Assembly (NCBI GenBank): GCA_030374765.1
Contig: JARGXX010000071.1
Span: forward strand, 2,046,001 to 2,110,000
DNA from: Agarophyton chilense
Lineage: Eukaryota; Rhodophyta; Florideophyceae; Gracilariales; Gracilariaceae
Length of the DNA: 64,000 nt
Reading direction: 5' to 3'
Part shown: in pieces, positions 42,413-53,135 of the stretch
Numbering within the stretch: position 1 is the stretch's first letter
How the letters are laid out: every line of letters starts with the position of its first letter
Notes under the pieces: generated by a model
Told to the model about the DNA's origin: nothing
What the model saw: only the letters and a program-made list of their open reading frames with translations
Database searches by the model: none
Position numbers and translations under genes: made by a program

Positions 42413-42756
42413 ATGAATGGCTCGACAGTGTTTTTCCCTCCACGGGGCAGATTCCCTGTGTCGAGCGGTGTAGACACAAGACGCTGTGACTATCAGTCAC
42501 AAGGAATATCAAGGAGCGGAAAATCAAGCCAGTTATTTTGACAGCCAAAACTGGTTTTTCGGATCATGTTTCTACTGTAGAATCAGATATCGCTATTTGT
42601 ATTGCTCAAACCAACAAGCTGCTCACCGAAAACTCATCTTTCTTGAAAGCTTCGGGGCCATTCGAACTGTGGGAAGATCTCGGAAAGTTGCGCGTGGAAT
42701 TGAAATTCAGGTTCACTGAAGAGCAGCTGGAATTTAGGACGGGAGTAATACTGTAG
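42413..42756 (+). CDS. Putative small two-exon helical protein, 88 aa
   Basis: Exon 1 (42413-42467) and exon 2 (42545-42756) are joined across a 77-bp GT..AG intron in phase 1 (Ala codon). The sequence starts MNGSTVFFPPRGRFPVSS and continues with a helical region: HVSTVESDIAICIAQTNKLL, TENSSFLKASGPFELWEDL, then LRVELKFRFTEEQLEFRTGV. The helix then L-W motif recalls small kinetochore (DASH-like) subunits, but that is only a resemblance. It lies 210 bp before TRAX on the same strand. Confidence 0.4.
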
Positions 42757-42966
42757 CTGTCTCTGCTAGGGGTTGTTCGATTTCGTCTTTCTGAAAACGT
42801 TTCCAAAGCGAAGTACGGCGACAGAACGAGGAAATTTGTCTATGCACACGAGAAGAATTTCAATTTGGCCTAGCTTCCTGTTCGATAGGCTGAAGAAAAG
42901 AGAAACTTGATCTTGAAACATTCGAGGAACAACTCGGTACGTTTTGCAAAGCATCCGTACAGAACA

Positions 42967-43921
42967 ATGCAAAGTGTAGGAAAAGTTCGTCGCTCTCGGA
43001 GGTCTGGGGAAGTCACTAGCAATCCATTCAAAGATATTTTTAGTGAGTATCGAACGAAATTAGATGAGCAGGTATGATTCTTGCAAACGCTCTTATCTTT
43101 ACGAAGAATTTCGCAGAGGAGTAAAGCTGCCGTGAGGACAACCGTTTTTAGCTGACTTTCTTTTGATCCCTCTCCTCTGTGTATGTATATACATATGTGT
43201 ATACGTACGTCCCAAAGCATGATCGGAGGGAACGCCTTATAAAAGCAAGTAGGGACATCACCCGTGAAAGTAAACGAGCTATAAATGCCGTGCACCGGTA
43301 AGTTGAAGAAACGATATACTCGTGGGTGAAGACAAGTCACTCAACACTGACGATTGTACCCGAGTCTTCTCTGTATTTAGAATTACTCCTTCATCGCGCG
43401 AAAAGGATATCAAGCGAATTTCCCAATCTCTTTTGCGAGTAAGAGATGTAATGGCCACCCGAGTTGCGAATGAAGTTGATGAAAACAATTATTACCGTTT
43501 TCACCGTGCTTTTACATTCGGTATGCAAGAATATGTTGAAGCCCGCACGTTTCTTTACTACATTGTTCATCATGCTCTTATGAGTCCGGAACAAATCGAG
43601 AAGGAGATTAAAGATACATGTGGAAAGAAAGAGACTTCGGCTCTTTCACTTGATTTGTCTGATTACATACTTGGGGTAGCGGATCTTACTGGTGAGCTTA
43701 TGCGGCAAGGTGTATCAGACGCGACTTCTTCGGTTCAAGTCGCCATTTTCCTTTCTGAGATTGAAGCCGCTATGGAATCGCTCTCCGAAACACATCGACT
43801 TGATGCAAAGGAAATGTCTTTCAAACTTCAGGTCCTGAAGAGAAGCGTTTCCAAAGTTGAAAGAACGTGCTACGACATGGCTATTCAGGATGCTGAGGTT
43901 ATATCTCGCCAAAATCTCTAA
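42967..43921 (+). CDS. TSNAX: Translin-associated factor X (TRAX)
   Basis: Three exons: 42967-43071, 43218-43297, 43381-43921 (introns 146 and 83 bp). The product is 241 residues. Exon 1 ends FSEYRTKLDEQ. Exon 2 gives HDRRERLIKASRDITRESKR, then AINAVHR, which matches the conserved TRAX block after the L-D motif. Exon 3 starts ITPSSREKDIKR and includes FHRAFTFGMQEYVEARTFLY, then DYILGVADLTGELMRQGV. The catalytic acids of TRAX in the C3PO complex (E-Y-V-E and D-L-T-G-E) are all present. It ends SVSKVERTCYDMAIQDAE. TRAX with translin forms the C3PO RNase, which acts on small RNA passenger strands and tRNA leaders. No translin gene lies in the window. Confidence 0.94.
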
Positions 43922-45596
43922 GAAGTTTTTGATCAAACTTCCGATGCTGAGACTCGCGTCTTTCAAGGCAGCAGAAAAAAATCGGCTTCTTTCAATCTCA
44001 TAACAATGCCCTTCGCATCCTCGTACTTGTCTGTCCGACAGAAGCCGGTAGTTATTGCTTCATGTATCCCTGTTATACGAAGCCAAGGGGGACTTGGGGC
44101 CGTTTTGAAGGCAATTTCTTTGTGATAAACCACGATTTAGTGTTCTTTAAAATCTCAAGATTCTGCATTGGGTCAACCGGTCGAAACACAGAACAGAGCA
44201 CACTATTGCAGTGGTGACTTCGTGAAACTAGTATCTACAAAGCAAGCCTCTAAGCCAAGCAGTGAGCCTTAGGTGAACTGAAAAGCAAGCCGCGGAGTAA
44301 TGATTGCGAATTATCTCTTTCATTTCGGAAATACGAATGTATTGCCGCAAGCCTGCATTTGGTTGAGATAGAATCAATAATAGTACGAATGCTATCAGTA
44401 CATACATGGCACGATTCTGTTACGGTCCATGCTATCATTTGAAGATAAAAAGAAGATATTCACTACAGACTCTTGTCAAGAAGTGCTACAACTTGCTTGA
44501 AACCTGAAACTGTTCTACTTCTTTAGACTGAACCCAAACGCTTTGAGTAACTACAGAGTTCTCCCGTGTTGCCTTACTTCTCAGCGAATTGCAACTCCCG
44601 ACATGGATGACGGAATTTTTTTTGTCGAGTTGATCATTAGCTTCAAGTTAGATTTCTGAAACATGTACTAACTTGCATCAGAAAATGTTGTGAGACTACA
44701 ACTTGCAACACATATGTCGACGATACCCGGCTGGAAAAGAGAATTCTGTCCCATAACCCAGAAATTTTCGTTTACAATCTTCAACAATAGCTAACGTTTT
44801 CATAACCAGTACCGTCAACTCTGCGGGCAAGAAATGGAGCAAATTCCATAATGTAGCTTTGAAACACGTTGTTCGCGGAGAGGCAGTATTGAGAAGATGA
44901 CCAAGAGAAAAACCTTGACCAGGTTTTCCATTATTTCTATGAGAAATTGAAACGCCTATAAGCCGGATATTTACTAGTAGAGAGGAGATGAAGACTAACG
45001 ATCAGCATATGGTTTGGAAACGTTCGTGTGCCCTGACGGCTGGAAGCGAATTGCGTCCGTTCGCTCGAGTAGGGGAATTCAAAAAACCAGACACGGGGTC
45101 AAAAAGAGTAATATGAGATCGTAAACACAAAAACTGCTCTCCAACAAGACGACTGTTGAAGTTAAAAATGGTTCAGCAGAGCACCATGCTATTTTATACC
45201 GTCTAGATATGATCAATGGCACCGCTTTAAACGTCATCAGCTCTTCGTGATTCGTAGACCAATGCTCGCATCTCCAGAGCATCAGAACAGGAAGTCCCAA
45301 AGATCAGTAGACTTGAGAGCCAGCAGGACAGATTTCCGTTTCCTGATCCCCACTCAGGGGGAATGAAGTGTGCAAGCAAGGGTGGCCTATGAATACTTCC
45401 AAAATCACTCTCTATGGAATCGAACGTATGATAGGATTAATACACATTTAGTCGTTACCGTGAAGAAATGCGTTTGATTTCTTCTAAGAAAAAAACTCTC
45501 ACTTCGACGGCCTGTGATGATTCAGTCAATAAATGAGCTATACAAGTGAACTAGAAACAACATCGAGAATGCAAGGTTATTTGAAATACAAGTCTT
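43922..45596. other. 1.7-kb region without a supported gene
   Basis: Short ORFs only (73 codons or less). No repeat ends, tRNA or recognisable coding block seen on either strand. Confidence 0.45.
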
Positions 45597-46545
45597 CTAC
45601 TTAATACGCTTGATCTTCTTAGCATTTTCCTTAGTTCTTCTGGAAGTCTCCGTCGTGAAGTCTTGGACTTCAGTGATGAGCTTGTCCTGGTACTCCAGCT
45701 CATTATTCATTGCCGAAGCTAGAGCCTTCATATCGGTCAACGCGTCACTAATTTGATCGAGATCATCATCTTGCTGTTTCATGACAGAAGCAACGGCATC
45801 AGAGTACTGTGAATAATCCTGATTAATCTGTCTGGTTTGTTTCACTTCTTGTTCCTTTTTCTTTCCGCGACGTCCACGCTTATAGTCTTGAACTGTCTCA
45901 CCGTCGAACAGATCATTGCGGTCCGTTTCAAATTGTTCCAGAGTGAGAGCTCTTTGCGAGTCGGTCATCTCTTCAAGGTTAACAGCGTCTAATCCTTGTT
46001 CACGAAGCTGCTCCCGACTCGCCTTTTCTTTCTTCGTGACTTTAACCTTATCCAGTCCTTTTCCAGTAGCTCTCTTGCGATGAAACAAACGGGCAATTTT
46101 CGGCTTGGTCATCTTGTCGATAATACCTATGGACGCCATATGGAAAGGGGGTGATGCTTGTCAGAACATAGTTTCTACATGCTTACAGAAAAACTATAGA
46201 TTCATACGTACGCTCAGACTTATCCAAATAATCATGTACAACCTCAATGTCCTCTGACATCTTTTCCAGTTGCGCAGTCTGCTTGTGCATAGTTTCCGCA
46301 GTTGTCACGCCTATCTCGCGAGCCTCTACCGCCATTCTCAATGCGCGTTGCGTACCTTCACGACCTGTATGAACAGTACTCAATGCGAGTGATTCTAATT
46401 GCGAAGTGTTCATCTGGTTGAGGTCTTGGGTAGTGGAATCCTTGTGCTTCATGTCATTGAGTCCAAGGTCATCAAAATTGTCTTCCGGGATGCCGTCATC
46501 TTCAAAAACTGTGACGGTGCCCAAGTTTTTCTTTCGCCGGAACAT
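45597..46545 (-). CDS. Qbc-SNARE of the SNAP-25/SNAP-29/SNAP33 type
   Basis: Exon 1 46545-46212 and exon 2 46126-45597, with an 85-bp intron (GTACGT..CATAG). Phase 1 rebuilds Arg in LDKSER-IIDKMTKPKI. The product is 287 residues. The Qb helix is TVHTGREGTQRALRMAVEAR, then MHKQTAQLEKMSEDIEVVHD with Gln at the zero layer. The linker is basic and lacks the Cys cluster of neuronal SNAP-25, so there is no palmitoylation site of that kind. The Qc helix is DAVASVMKQQDDDLDQISDA, then MNNELEYQDKLITEVQDFTT with zero-layer Gln. It supplies two helices to the four-helix fusion bundle. Met at 46545 (FRRKKNLGTV) was chosen because the upstream open frame is unlike the family. Confidence 0.9.
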
Positions 46546-47061
46546 GGTGAGGCAGAAATGGTCAGCGCTACAACGCGAAGGATGGCTTAGCTCTAGCCGC
46601 TTTGGAAAGTGTCGTAAACAAATTCTATGGATGCCAGGGAAGCGAAAGGCAAGCTTGGGCAAACGCCAACGGTTCAAATTGGGGGGCGATACAGAGCGGC
46701 TTGTATGGCGAGCAGCGTTCCTGGCTACGGACAAAATGAGCGAAAAAACAGCTATCTTTGCACAAGTGTGGAGGAAATATTCGGTTTGGTGTTCCGCCAA
46801 TCAGGGCGTGGCAACGTGGATGGTCGATGTTCGGGGTCATTCATTCTCTTCTCTCTGAGGGTTGCCCCTGCACATGTCTCACCAGAAGTCTATGTAAAAA
46901 TGTATCTTGATTGGAGCAGTGCTGGACTGAATCGGTAAAATACCCGTCGTACCTCCGTATCTTGTTGCGACTTCAAAGCTTTTAAAGAAGGGAAACTACA
47001 CCCATGAAAACTCCCACAAAGGCCCACCGCTTCCGTACAGTTTGTACGTGAAGTGAAGCAA
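46546..47061. other. Intergenic, no gene
   Basis: 516 bp between two minus-strand genes. It holds the SNARE promoter. No supported ORF. Confidence 0.45.
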
Positions 47062-50000
47062 TCAAGTACCTTTTATATGAACATCCGTAATTAAATCTCC
47101 ACCGACTCGTTGAATGTCTGAAACGAGTTGTTTGATAGACAAATTCATTTTGGATTCTTTCCCGTTTTCAACAGGAATACGATACGGCGCCTCTCTCAGA
47201 GATAATTTAGTTGGCTTGAACACTGTGGGTCGCCACACCACGAACAGCTCGGTCCCACCATACATCCTCATCATGAACAACGCATATCTGCCAAAACGAT
47301 CTGACAAATCTTTCAGTAGTATCGCCATTGGGTCGAAATCCACTAGCCAAGAATGCAGACTTGTGGATCGTCCTTGAACGCGAAATGTACCAAAGGTAGA
47401 ACTCTTATGGAACGGAACGTGCTTGGTATTCAACTTGAAAACCACATCAAAATCATCTGTACAAGGTGAGAACACTGTATCTATTGTATTTGAACCACAA
47501 TCTCGCAACCACTTCTCTAAGAATCCGAGAGAAGCCTTTGCTGTGTCACGAATTCGGCGTACTATAACAGCCTCGGGTGAATGAAGTCTCGTAAACCAAC
47601 CGAGTGCTTCTCCATTTTCGTCTAGATCACAATAGACATCCATTGCACAGCCATCCTCAGCAAATCGTTTCTGGGCAGATAGCCGTAGATCTCTTGAATC
47701 ATTTTCTATGCGCTCATCCGTGCTCTCGCTTTGTTCATCTACTGAATGTTTGTTTCCCAGAAGAACAGTTAACGGGCAAACTTCCCATGGAAACTCTGAA
47801 AGAAAATGCAAAAACTGGCAAAAAGCTCTGAAGCTTGACTTAGGCACTGGAGCACTTGAATTTGTCAAGATACTTGCCACCAGAACTTCAATGAGTTCAT
47901 CAGCACGATCCCCCATCTGAGAAAAAAGCATGTGTGAATTTAGCCATCGTTTCGAGAGCCGCGCTACTCGGCCCATCAAAGGGCTTTCCACGTCACGAAC
48001 GTTCACATGGTGTCTAACAGCTGTTTCTGTAACCCATTCGAGCGCATCAGCTTGGTGCGGGTTTTTGGACAATAACTCTTTTTCCTTCTCTACTCGGATG
48101 CGAAGCCTGAAAACAAATTCACCGAGCTGAATGTCAACGTAAGAGATAGTCGCTTGCGCAACAATTCCTCGCTCTGCTAGTTTTGTTTTCAACGTCACGT
48201 AGAAAGCAGCCTTAGCTGCCGAAACAGCAACAGCATCGTCGGGCCAAGCACCCGATGACTCGAAAGAGGCTATAATATTCATTGCTTGGATAAACTTGTT
48301 CTGAAAGCTTGGGCGAATCGCATAAGGCCCACACCTTCGTAAATGGGGTGAAGTCGCATGCACACCGATAATACTCAGCGGAAGTCCTTCCAACGACCGG
48401 AGCGTAGATGCAAGATGATTAAAGGTCGCGATGGCTTTCGGGGAAGACTCATCGTCCGTTAACATGCCTGCTGCATCATCAATGTCATCAAATACAACCG
48501 TACACCGAGCTTCGCTTCCGAAATGCTTGCTCACGATATATTCCACAATCTCGCTTAGAGTGGGCAGGCCCCCGGTCCAAATTAATGCTTCCACGATCTT
48601 TCCGTCCTTGAATCGGCGTAAGGATGACTTTGACCCCCAAAAGTGTTTAAACGAATGAGCGTCCCATTGCGATGGTCTTATATCGACTTTACGAAGAGCA
48701 TCTTCGAATGAAGTGATCGAAAAGCCAAATAGACCTTGGCCAACACATTCTAACCGATTCAGGCGTTTAGTATCGAATAAGGCGGATCTTAACACCTTCC
48801 GCACCATGTCCTCATCCACAGATGATCCTTCTTTTAACGACACTTTAATAAACCCATCAAAGAAAGTTGAAAGTGGTCTCGGTGCGCATTTGGTACCACG
48901 GGCAGTTGCGAAGAGGTATGAAACTACCCCGTGCCACGGATCTTCAGCTAAACTTTTGCTTTCTATTGTTTTTAGTGCTGCAGAAGCGGATATGGTCGCT
49001 CTATGGAGAATTGAGTCTTCCAGACACGAACCAATACGCACTCCACTGACGCTCATCGATTTTAAGATTCCGCCACGGATAGCCGTCAACACACATCGCA
49101 AAAGATGTTCACGAGACGCTCGAACGGGTGCTGCACCTCGACTTATTATGTCGTGAATCACAACAGCGAAATAGAAATTGCTGTCAAATAAACGATGTCG
49201 TATTCTCCACGCTTCCAACAAGAGCATCGTATCTCGCAAGCAGGATACTTTGGAAAGAGTGGGGTGAAGCAACTTAAGGGTCTGTTCCAGAGTTGAATCT
49301 ACTAGAATAGAAGCATTGTACATAGTCGTGGCTTCCGACACATCGCTCACTACTGATGAATCACCTTTGCGACGAACGTTTTTCCGGTCTTCGGCGAGGC
49401 GTTCCTTCTCGAAAACTCCGTCCGCGTAAGTTGGAATAAGCCGAACTGTCACACCAGATATCTCCACTGGAGAAAGCATCAGAGTTGGTTTCCGTGTGTC
49501 ACCGTTAAAGCACTTCCCGAAAAGACATAGGTCTGTCCACTTCTCCCTTTCAGACTTGATAAAATGGCGTGCAATATAAACGAGATAAAGTAAACGCTTA
49601 TCATGATACTTATAGTTAATGTAGTCACGTTCGTGGAAGAGGTTTGAAGGCATTTCTATAAGAACGTCTAATACATTCGAAGCGTAGCCGAGAAGAAAAG
49701 CCCCAACAACGCGAACCCGGGTCGGAGGTGTGCACTGCATTGAAAGCTCTCGAAACCCATCACTGTGAAACTTCCCTTCAGGGTTGACACCCTTTGCTGC
49801 CGCTTCGAACGTGTTTCGTAGCAAAGAACTGTTGAAGGCAATGCGTTTCTCTTTCTTTGAAATATTGTCGAGCGAAGCTTTCACATTATGAAGGACTTGT
49901 TCCATTTGCTTTTTTTTCTCTTCGGGAACCTTTCTCTGAGAAATGACGGCATCCAAAGCGACAGCGATTGAAGGGGAACACAACGCTTCGCTATTCAGTT

Positions 50001-50130
50001 CTGCATCTTGGACAACCTGAATGTCCATGTAGGGATCTTCTTCTTCATTCTTCCGACGACGTTTATTCACAGGAATTCTATCCGTTGCCCTGGCTGGGGA
50101 CATCTCGCAAAAAGAGCTGAAGACGTGCAA
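47062..50130 (-). CDS. NOL6: Nucleolar protein 6 / Nrap / UTP22 homologue
   Basis: 1022 residues, single exon, near the usual 1000-1150. A basic N-terminus (VNKRRRKNEEEDPYMDIQ) is followed by helical TKVPEEKKKQMEQVL-like sequence. Then comes the Nrap nucleotidyltransferase-like core: PPTRVRVVGAFLLGYASNVL, DVLIEMPSNLFHERDYINYK and YHDKRLLYLVYIARHFI. Later blocks are FDSNFYFAVVIHDIISRGAA, SQWDAHSFKHFWGSKSSLRR with FKDGKIVEALIW, and a C-terminal FDPMAILLKDLSDRFGRYAL, then FMMRMYGGTELFVVWRP. In yeast, UTP22 with Rrp7 joins the UTP-C module of the SSU processome for 18S rRNA maturation. The first Met at 50130 lies 9 codons before Met 50103 (SPARATDRIP), which may be the start. Confidence 0.95.
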   Translation of the reverse strand: MHVFSSFCEMSPARATDRIPVNKRRRKNEEEDPYMDIQVVQDAELNSEALCSPSIAVALDAVISQRKVPEEKKKQMEQVLHNVKASLDNISKKEKRIAFNSSLLRNTFEAAAKGVNPEGKFHSDGFRELSMQCTPPTRVRVVGAFLLGYASNVLDVLIEMPSNLFHERDYINYKYHDKRLLYLVYIARHFIKSEREKWTDLCLFGKCFNGDTRKPTLMLSPVEISGVTVRLIPTYADGVFEKERLAEDRKNVRRKGDSSVVSDVSEATTMYNASILVDSTLEQTLKLLHPTLSKVSCLRDTMLLLEAWRIRHRLFDSNFYFAVVIHDIISRGAAPVRASREHLLRCVLTAIRGGILKSMSVSGVRIGSCLEDSILHRATISASAALKTIESKSLAEDPWHGVVSYLFATARGTKCAPRPLSTFFDGFIKVSLKEGSSVDEDMVRKVLRSALFDTKRLNRLECVGQGLFGFSITSFEDALRKVDIRPSQWDAHSFKHFWGSKSSLRRFKDGKIVEALIWTGGLPTLSEIVEYIVSKHFGSEARCTVVFDDIDDAAGMLTDDESSPKAIATFNHLASTLRSLEGLPLSIIGVHATSPHLRRCGPYAIRPSFQNKFIQAMNIIASFESSGAWPDDAVAVSAAKAAFYVTLKTKLAERGIVAQATISYVDIQLGEFVFRLRIRVEKEKELLSKNPHQADALEWVTETAVRHHVNVRDVESPLMGRVARLSKRWLNSHMLFSQMGDRADELIEVLVASILTNSSAPVPKSSFRAFCQFLHFLSEFPWEVCPLTVLLGNKHSVDEQSESTDERIENDSRDLRLSAQKRFAEDGCAMDVYCDLDENGEALGWFTRLHSPEAVIVRRIRDTAKASLGFLEKWLRDCGSNTIDTVFSPCTDDFDVVFKLNTKHVPFHKSSTFGTFRVQGRSTSLHSWLVDFDPMAILLKDLSDRFGRYALFMMRMYGGTELFVVWRPTVFKPTKLSLREAPYRIPVENGKESKMNLSIKQLVSDIQRVGGDLITDVHIKGT

Positions 50131-50441
50131 AACACAAATGAGTATTGAGAATGGATGCGAACGAAAGCGACGTCGGATGGTAGTTTAATCGGAACGTAGA
50201 TAAAGTATTACGTATTGATACAGTAGATCTACGGCGCCCACGACGGCCGCCAACATTTTTTTTCAGACTATTTTTTGTCATGCTCAAGATCAAAGCAGAG
50301 TGCGAATTGCCAAAATACTCGCGATGCACAGTCTTCGCAACCAATGATGTACCACTCATAGTTGTGATTCGTGCGCAGGGGTGATCCATCAAAGCATAGT
50401 TGAACAATCTGTGTATCATAAAGTACGAATTGGCTATTAAC
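50131..50441. promoter_or_regulatory. Head-to-head intergenic region of NOL6 and bL32m
   Basis: About 311 bp separate the starts of NOL6 (minus) and mitochondrial bL32 (plus). Both are ribosome-biogenesis genes, so a shared bidirectional promoter is plausible. No defined element was identified. Confidence 0.4.
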
Positions 50442-50729
50442 ATGCTGGTGACAGCTCAGACGCCTTTTTTGCATCGCCTGTCGGCTCTTGTACGCAACAT
50501 TTATCCGTCGATATCGTCATCTTTGAAGCCGATCCAGAGTATCTGGGACTCTATTTTGCTTGCAGCACCGAAGAAAAAGACATCACATGCGAAAAAGCGT
50601 ATGCGAATGGCTCATAAGTATCTCAGACCAAACCATAGTATGGTCCGGTGTGAAATTTGCGAGCGGTGGAAGAGATCTCACACTTACTGCAAACCCAACT
50701 GCATAGGTCGTCGCGAGAATGATGTCTAG
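50442..50729 (+). CDS. MRPL32: Ribosomal protein bL32, probably mitochondrial
   Basis: 95 residues from Met at 50442; the frame is open 14 codons further upstream to 50400. A leader (TPFLHRLSALVRNIYPSISS) is followed by the bL32 start ILLAAPKKKTSHAKKRMRMA, matching A-V-P-K-K-K-T-S-x-x-R-K-x-x-R. The zinc ribbon is VRCEICERWKRSHTYCKPNC: C-x2-C then C-x3-C, where relatives often have C-x2-C in the second pair. Red algal plastids usually encode their own rpl32, so the nuclear copy with a leader fits the mitochondrial ribosome; the compartment is inferred. Confidence 0.82.
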   Translation: MLVTAQTPFLHRLSALVRNIYPSISSSLKPIQSIWDSILLAAPKKKTSHAKKRMRMAHKYLRPNHSMVRCEICERWKRSHTYCKPNCIGRRENDV

Positions 50730-51673
50730 CACTCGGCTATGTGGAATCACTGTACCCGGGTCTGGTTAAGCGCATCCTCCAATGCTTGTCGCGTTTTTCT
50801 GTGAAGAATGAATGCTGCTTTCGTTTGGCACATTTCAGGACCTAATGCTTCCAATGCTGAGAAATTACTCCCCTTTCATGGACACCCGAAAGAACATGAG
50901 AGGATGGTCTGTTGATCTCAATGTATTACTCATTTATAAGTAAAGTGACGCTACTCAAGTCGACAGCGATTTTGCGCCGAAAGAGGAGCAGTGTGTTCTT
51001 GTATTGGCATCCGAGGAAAGGCAGTTTCGACAGCTAGGGTTTTAAGTTATAGAACGCAGCTTCCACTGGAGACTATAGAACGGACTCTCTATCACTTAGT
51101 TTGAGCACTGTTTCTGAAACGCTACGATGCTCGTCGCAATAGACACCACGCACACCTTCTCATGCATTTGGAAAAAGAATTAGGTGATGTAGGCCTCAGT
51201 ATCTTCTTCGTGATCATTCTCCGCACTCAACTGTTGAAGAAAGCAATGTGCGTACACAATTCTACATCCTTGCAACAGACAAACACCAAGCTTTTCGAGA
51301 ATTTCGTGTTGAGCATGCGAGACCATATTTAATGGTGTCAGAAGTGTTCGTCATACCTTCGGGATGTCTGCAATTTAAAAAACGTTCAGGTGAATATTTC
51401 ACGTCGAAGTATCCACTGTGAGTCAACGAATCGATTCACAGTCGTTAAGTACAGGTTGAGATGAAAAAGCAGTACAAGAACTTGCATCTCAAAACGGCAG
51501 CCACGGGAATGTCTCAACGTCACTCAAATATAAGATTAATAACTCTCAAGGCTACTGCAATAATGTGCTATCGAACTCGAACAAACCAAAGCTTAAGGCC
51601 CACAGCCCCAGCGGCAACTTCAGGTATTTCTTTACTTTTATAGGAAACCACTTCATCCTAACGAGTATCCACG
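50730..51673. other. 944-bp region without a supported gene
   Basis: Two short overlapping ORFs just before the cyclin (51461-51810) lack coding character. Nothing else seen. Confidence 0.45.
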
Positions 51674-52498
51674 ATGAACAGAGAAGCGACTATCAGTATC
51701 CGAGAAATTTTGCCATTAGAATGCGAAGATGGGGGGGCTCATGGGCGACAGATTCCGTACAATTTACGGAAACGTCCTCGAAGTACGCAAAGGGGGGAAG
51801 TAGAACCTGAGCGGAATAGACAAGCGAAAAAAAGTGGAGCGGGAAGCCCGTTGAGGAAGAAAAGGGCTCGCACAGGAAGGGAAGGGAAAAATGGCCACGA
51901 GCGCGGACGTGGGCGAAGGAGAGGACAAGGGCAGGGGGACGGGCAGAGGCGGGGGCAAGGGAGAGAGCGAGGGCGAGGGCGAGAGCAAAGGGCAGTCAGT
52001 TCCAACAGAAAACGCGATCAGAGTGATTCTAGGGAACAAACTGACAGACTGAAGCAAGACTCCGTTTGGGAGGAAGAATGCCAAAGGAAGATGTTCTGGA
52101 GACTTGGGCATGCTGTGGTTGGAGTTTGTTCATGTGCAAACCAACAGGAACGGGAGGTGACGATCGAAGCTCTCGAGTACTTTCTTGACCACCTCGGACA
52201 GAGCAGCTTGGGGGAGGAAAGCATATTCATCACTGCTCTTGCGCTACTTGATCGGATTATTTTATCTAGAGACCCAATCACAGTCACCCCAAACAGAGTG
52301 TGCGAGCTCTTTTGTGGCCTTACTCTATTGGCGTCGAAGTTCTTGCGTGATCTTCCAACATGGAATTGGGAAGCAAGCACACTCGTAAGTATGGAGCGCA
52401 TTCACAAAGTTGAGTACGAGCTTTTGGAATGCTTAGACTGGAATGTGTGGGTATCCGAGACTGAGTTCGATAGATATAGATCAGTGATCATGAGATAA
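51674..52498 (+). CDS. Cyclin-box protein with an Arg/Gly-rich N-terminus
   Basis: 274 residues. The first 130 are basic and low-complexity (ERGRGRRRGQGQGDGQRRGQ), from a purine-rich imperfect repeat at about 51890-51990. The C-terminal half is one cyclin fold: EALEYFLDHLGQSSLGEESI, ITALALLDRIILSRDPITVT, CELFCGLTLLASKFLRDLPT, SMERIHKVEYELLECLDWNV and WVSETEFDRYRSVIM. A single box ending in W-x-V..S-x-x-E-F is typical of PHO80/P(U)-type and related short cyclins. It would activate a CDK; which one cannot be told. Its stop codon lies inside the 3' end of the next gene on the other strand. Confidence 0.85.
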   Translation: MNREATISIREILPLECEDGGAHGRQIPYNLRKRPRSTQRGEVEPERNRQAKKSGAGSPLRKKRARTGREGKNGHERGRGRRRGQGQGDGQRRGQGRERGRGREQRAVSSNRKRDQSDSREQTDRLKQDSVWEEECQRKMFWRLGHAVVGVCSCANQQEREVTIEALEYFLDHLGQSSLGEESIFITALALLDRIILSRDPITVTPNRVCELFCGLTLLASKFLRDLPTWNWEASTLVSMERIHKVEYELLECLDWNVWVSETEFDRYRSVIMR

Positions 52499-53135
52499 AG
52501 AACTTGAGATCATCTGGTGTGTCTATGTCCCTAAGCGTTGGCAGGCTTTTTACCGACATGCCCGAGGACTCAGCAGCGGCTATGGTTTTCTTGAGTACCT
52601 TAGAAGTGCTCCATGGCATTGAGGTAAAAAGCGTCGTGTTCATGGCTTTGAGACCAAGCAAATAGTAGCCCCCGTCCTCAGCCGGTCCAATAACAACATC
52701 TGCTTCATCCAGCAAAGACAATGCATCAATCAGGATATCTACACTTAGATCCGGGGTGTCAGACCCAATAACAATCGCCTTGGAAGCATTGTGGGTAAAT
52801 GAAAGCTCAAAGGCTGCAATTAGACGGTCACCAAGGTCGCCGCCAGTTTGAGGAACAACGGTCTGCCGTTCTGTCGGTTTGAGCCACTCGTCTAATTCTG
52901 AAGAAGACATTTTCCCCCCTCTTGCGGCGTAGTGGATTATAACCTGCGCAAGCTCATCACGGCTCTGATACGATCGCAAGGTTGCTAATGTTCGCTTCGT
53001 GAGTTGATTGGAAATGCGAGCGGCTCCTTCCGCCCCTTCAGTCGGAATAAGACGGGTTTTCGCGAAGCCAGGAGTAGGATATTTCGTTAACAAAATTATG
53101 TGCGTTGGGCATTGAACAAGATAAGAGGTTTGCAT
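52488..53135 (-). CDS. GT-A-fold glycosyltransferase (TIGR04282/DUF2064 family)
   Basis: 215 residues. Family motifs in order: IILLTKYPTPGFAKTRLIPT, the nucleotide-binding start with K-T-R-L; GAEGAARISNQL; VPQTGGDLGDRLIAAFELSF; AIVIGSDTPDLSVDILIDAL with the D-x-D-like S-D-T-P-D; VVIGPAEDGGYYLLGLKAMN; PWSTSKVLKKTIAAAE; and ends LRDIDTPDDLKFFIS. Family members resemble nucleotidyl- and sugar-transferases and are commonest in bacteria, so bacterial or plastid ancestry is possible. Substrate unknown. The ORF is tail-to-tail with the cyclin and overlaps it by 11 bp. Confidence 0.9.
   Translation of the reverse strand: MQTSYLVQCPTHIILLTKYPTPGFAKTRLIPTEGAEGAARISNQLTKRTLATLRSYQSRDELAQVIIHYAARGGKMSSSELDEWLKPTERQTVVPQTGGDLGDRLIAAFELSFTHNASKAIVIGSDTPDLSVDILIDALSLLDEADVVIGPAEDGGYYLLGLKAMNTTLFTSMPWSTSKVLKKTIAAAESSGMSVKSLPTLRDIDTPDDLKFFIS

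Noticed and set aside
48713..49156. 147-codon plus-strand ORF
   Set aside because: Shadow of NOL6.
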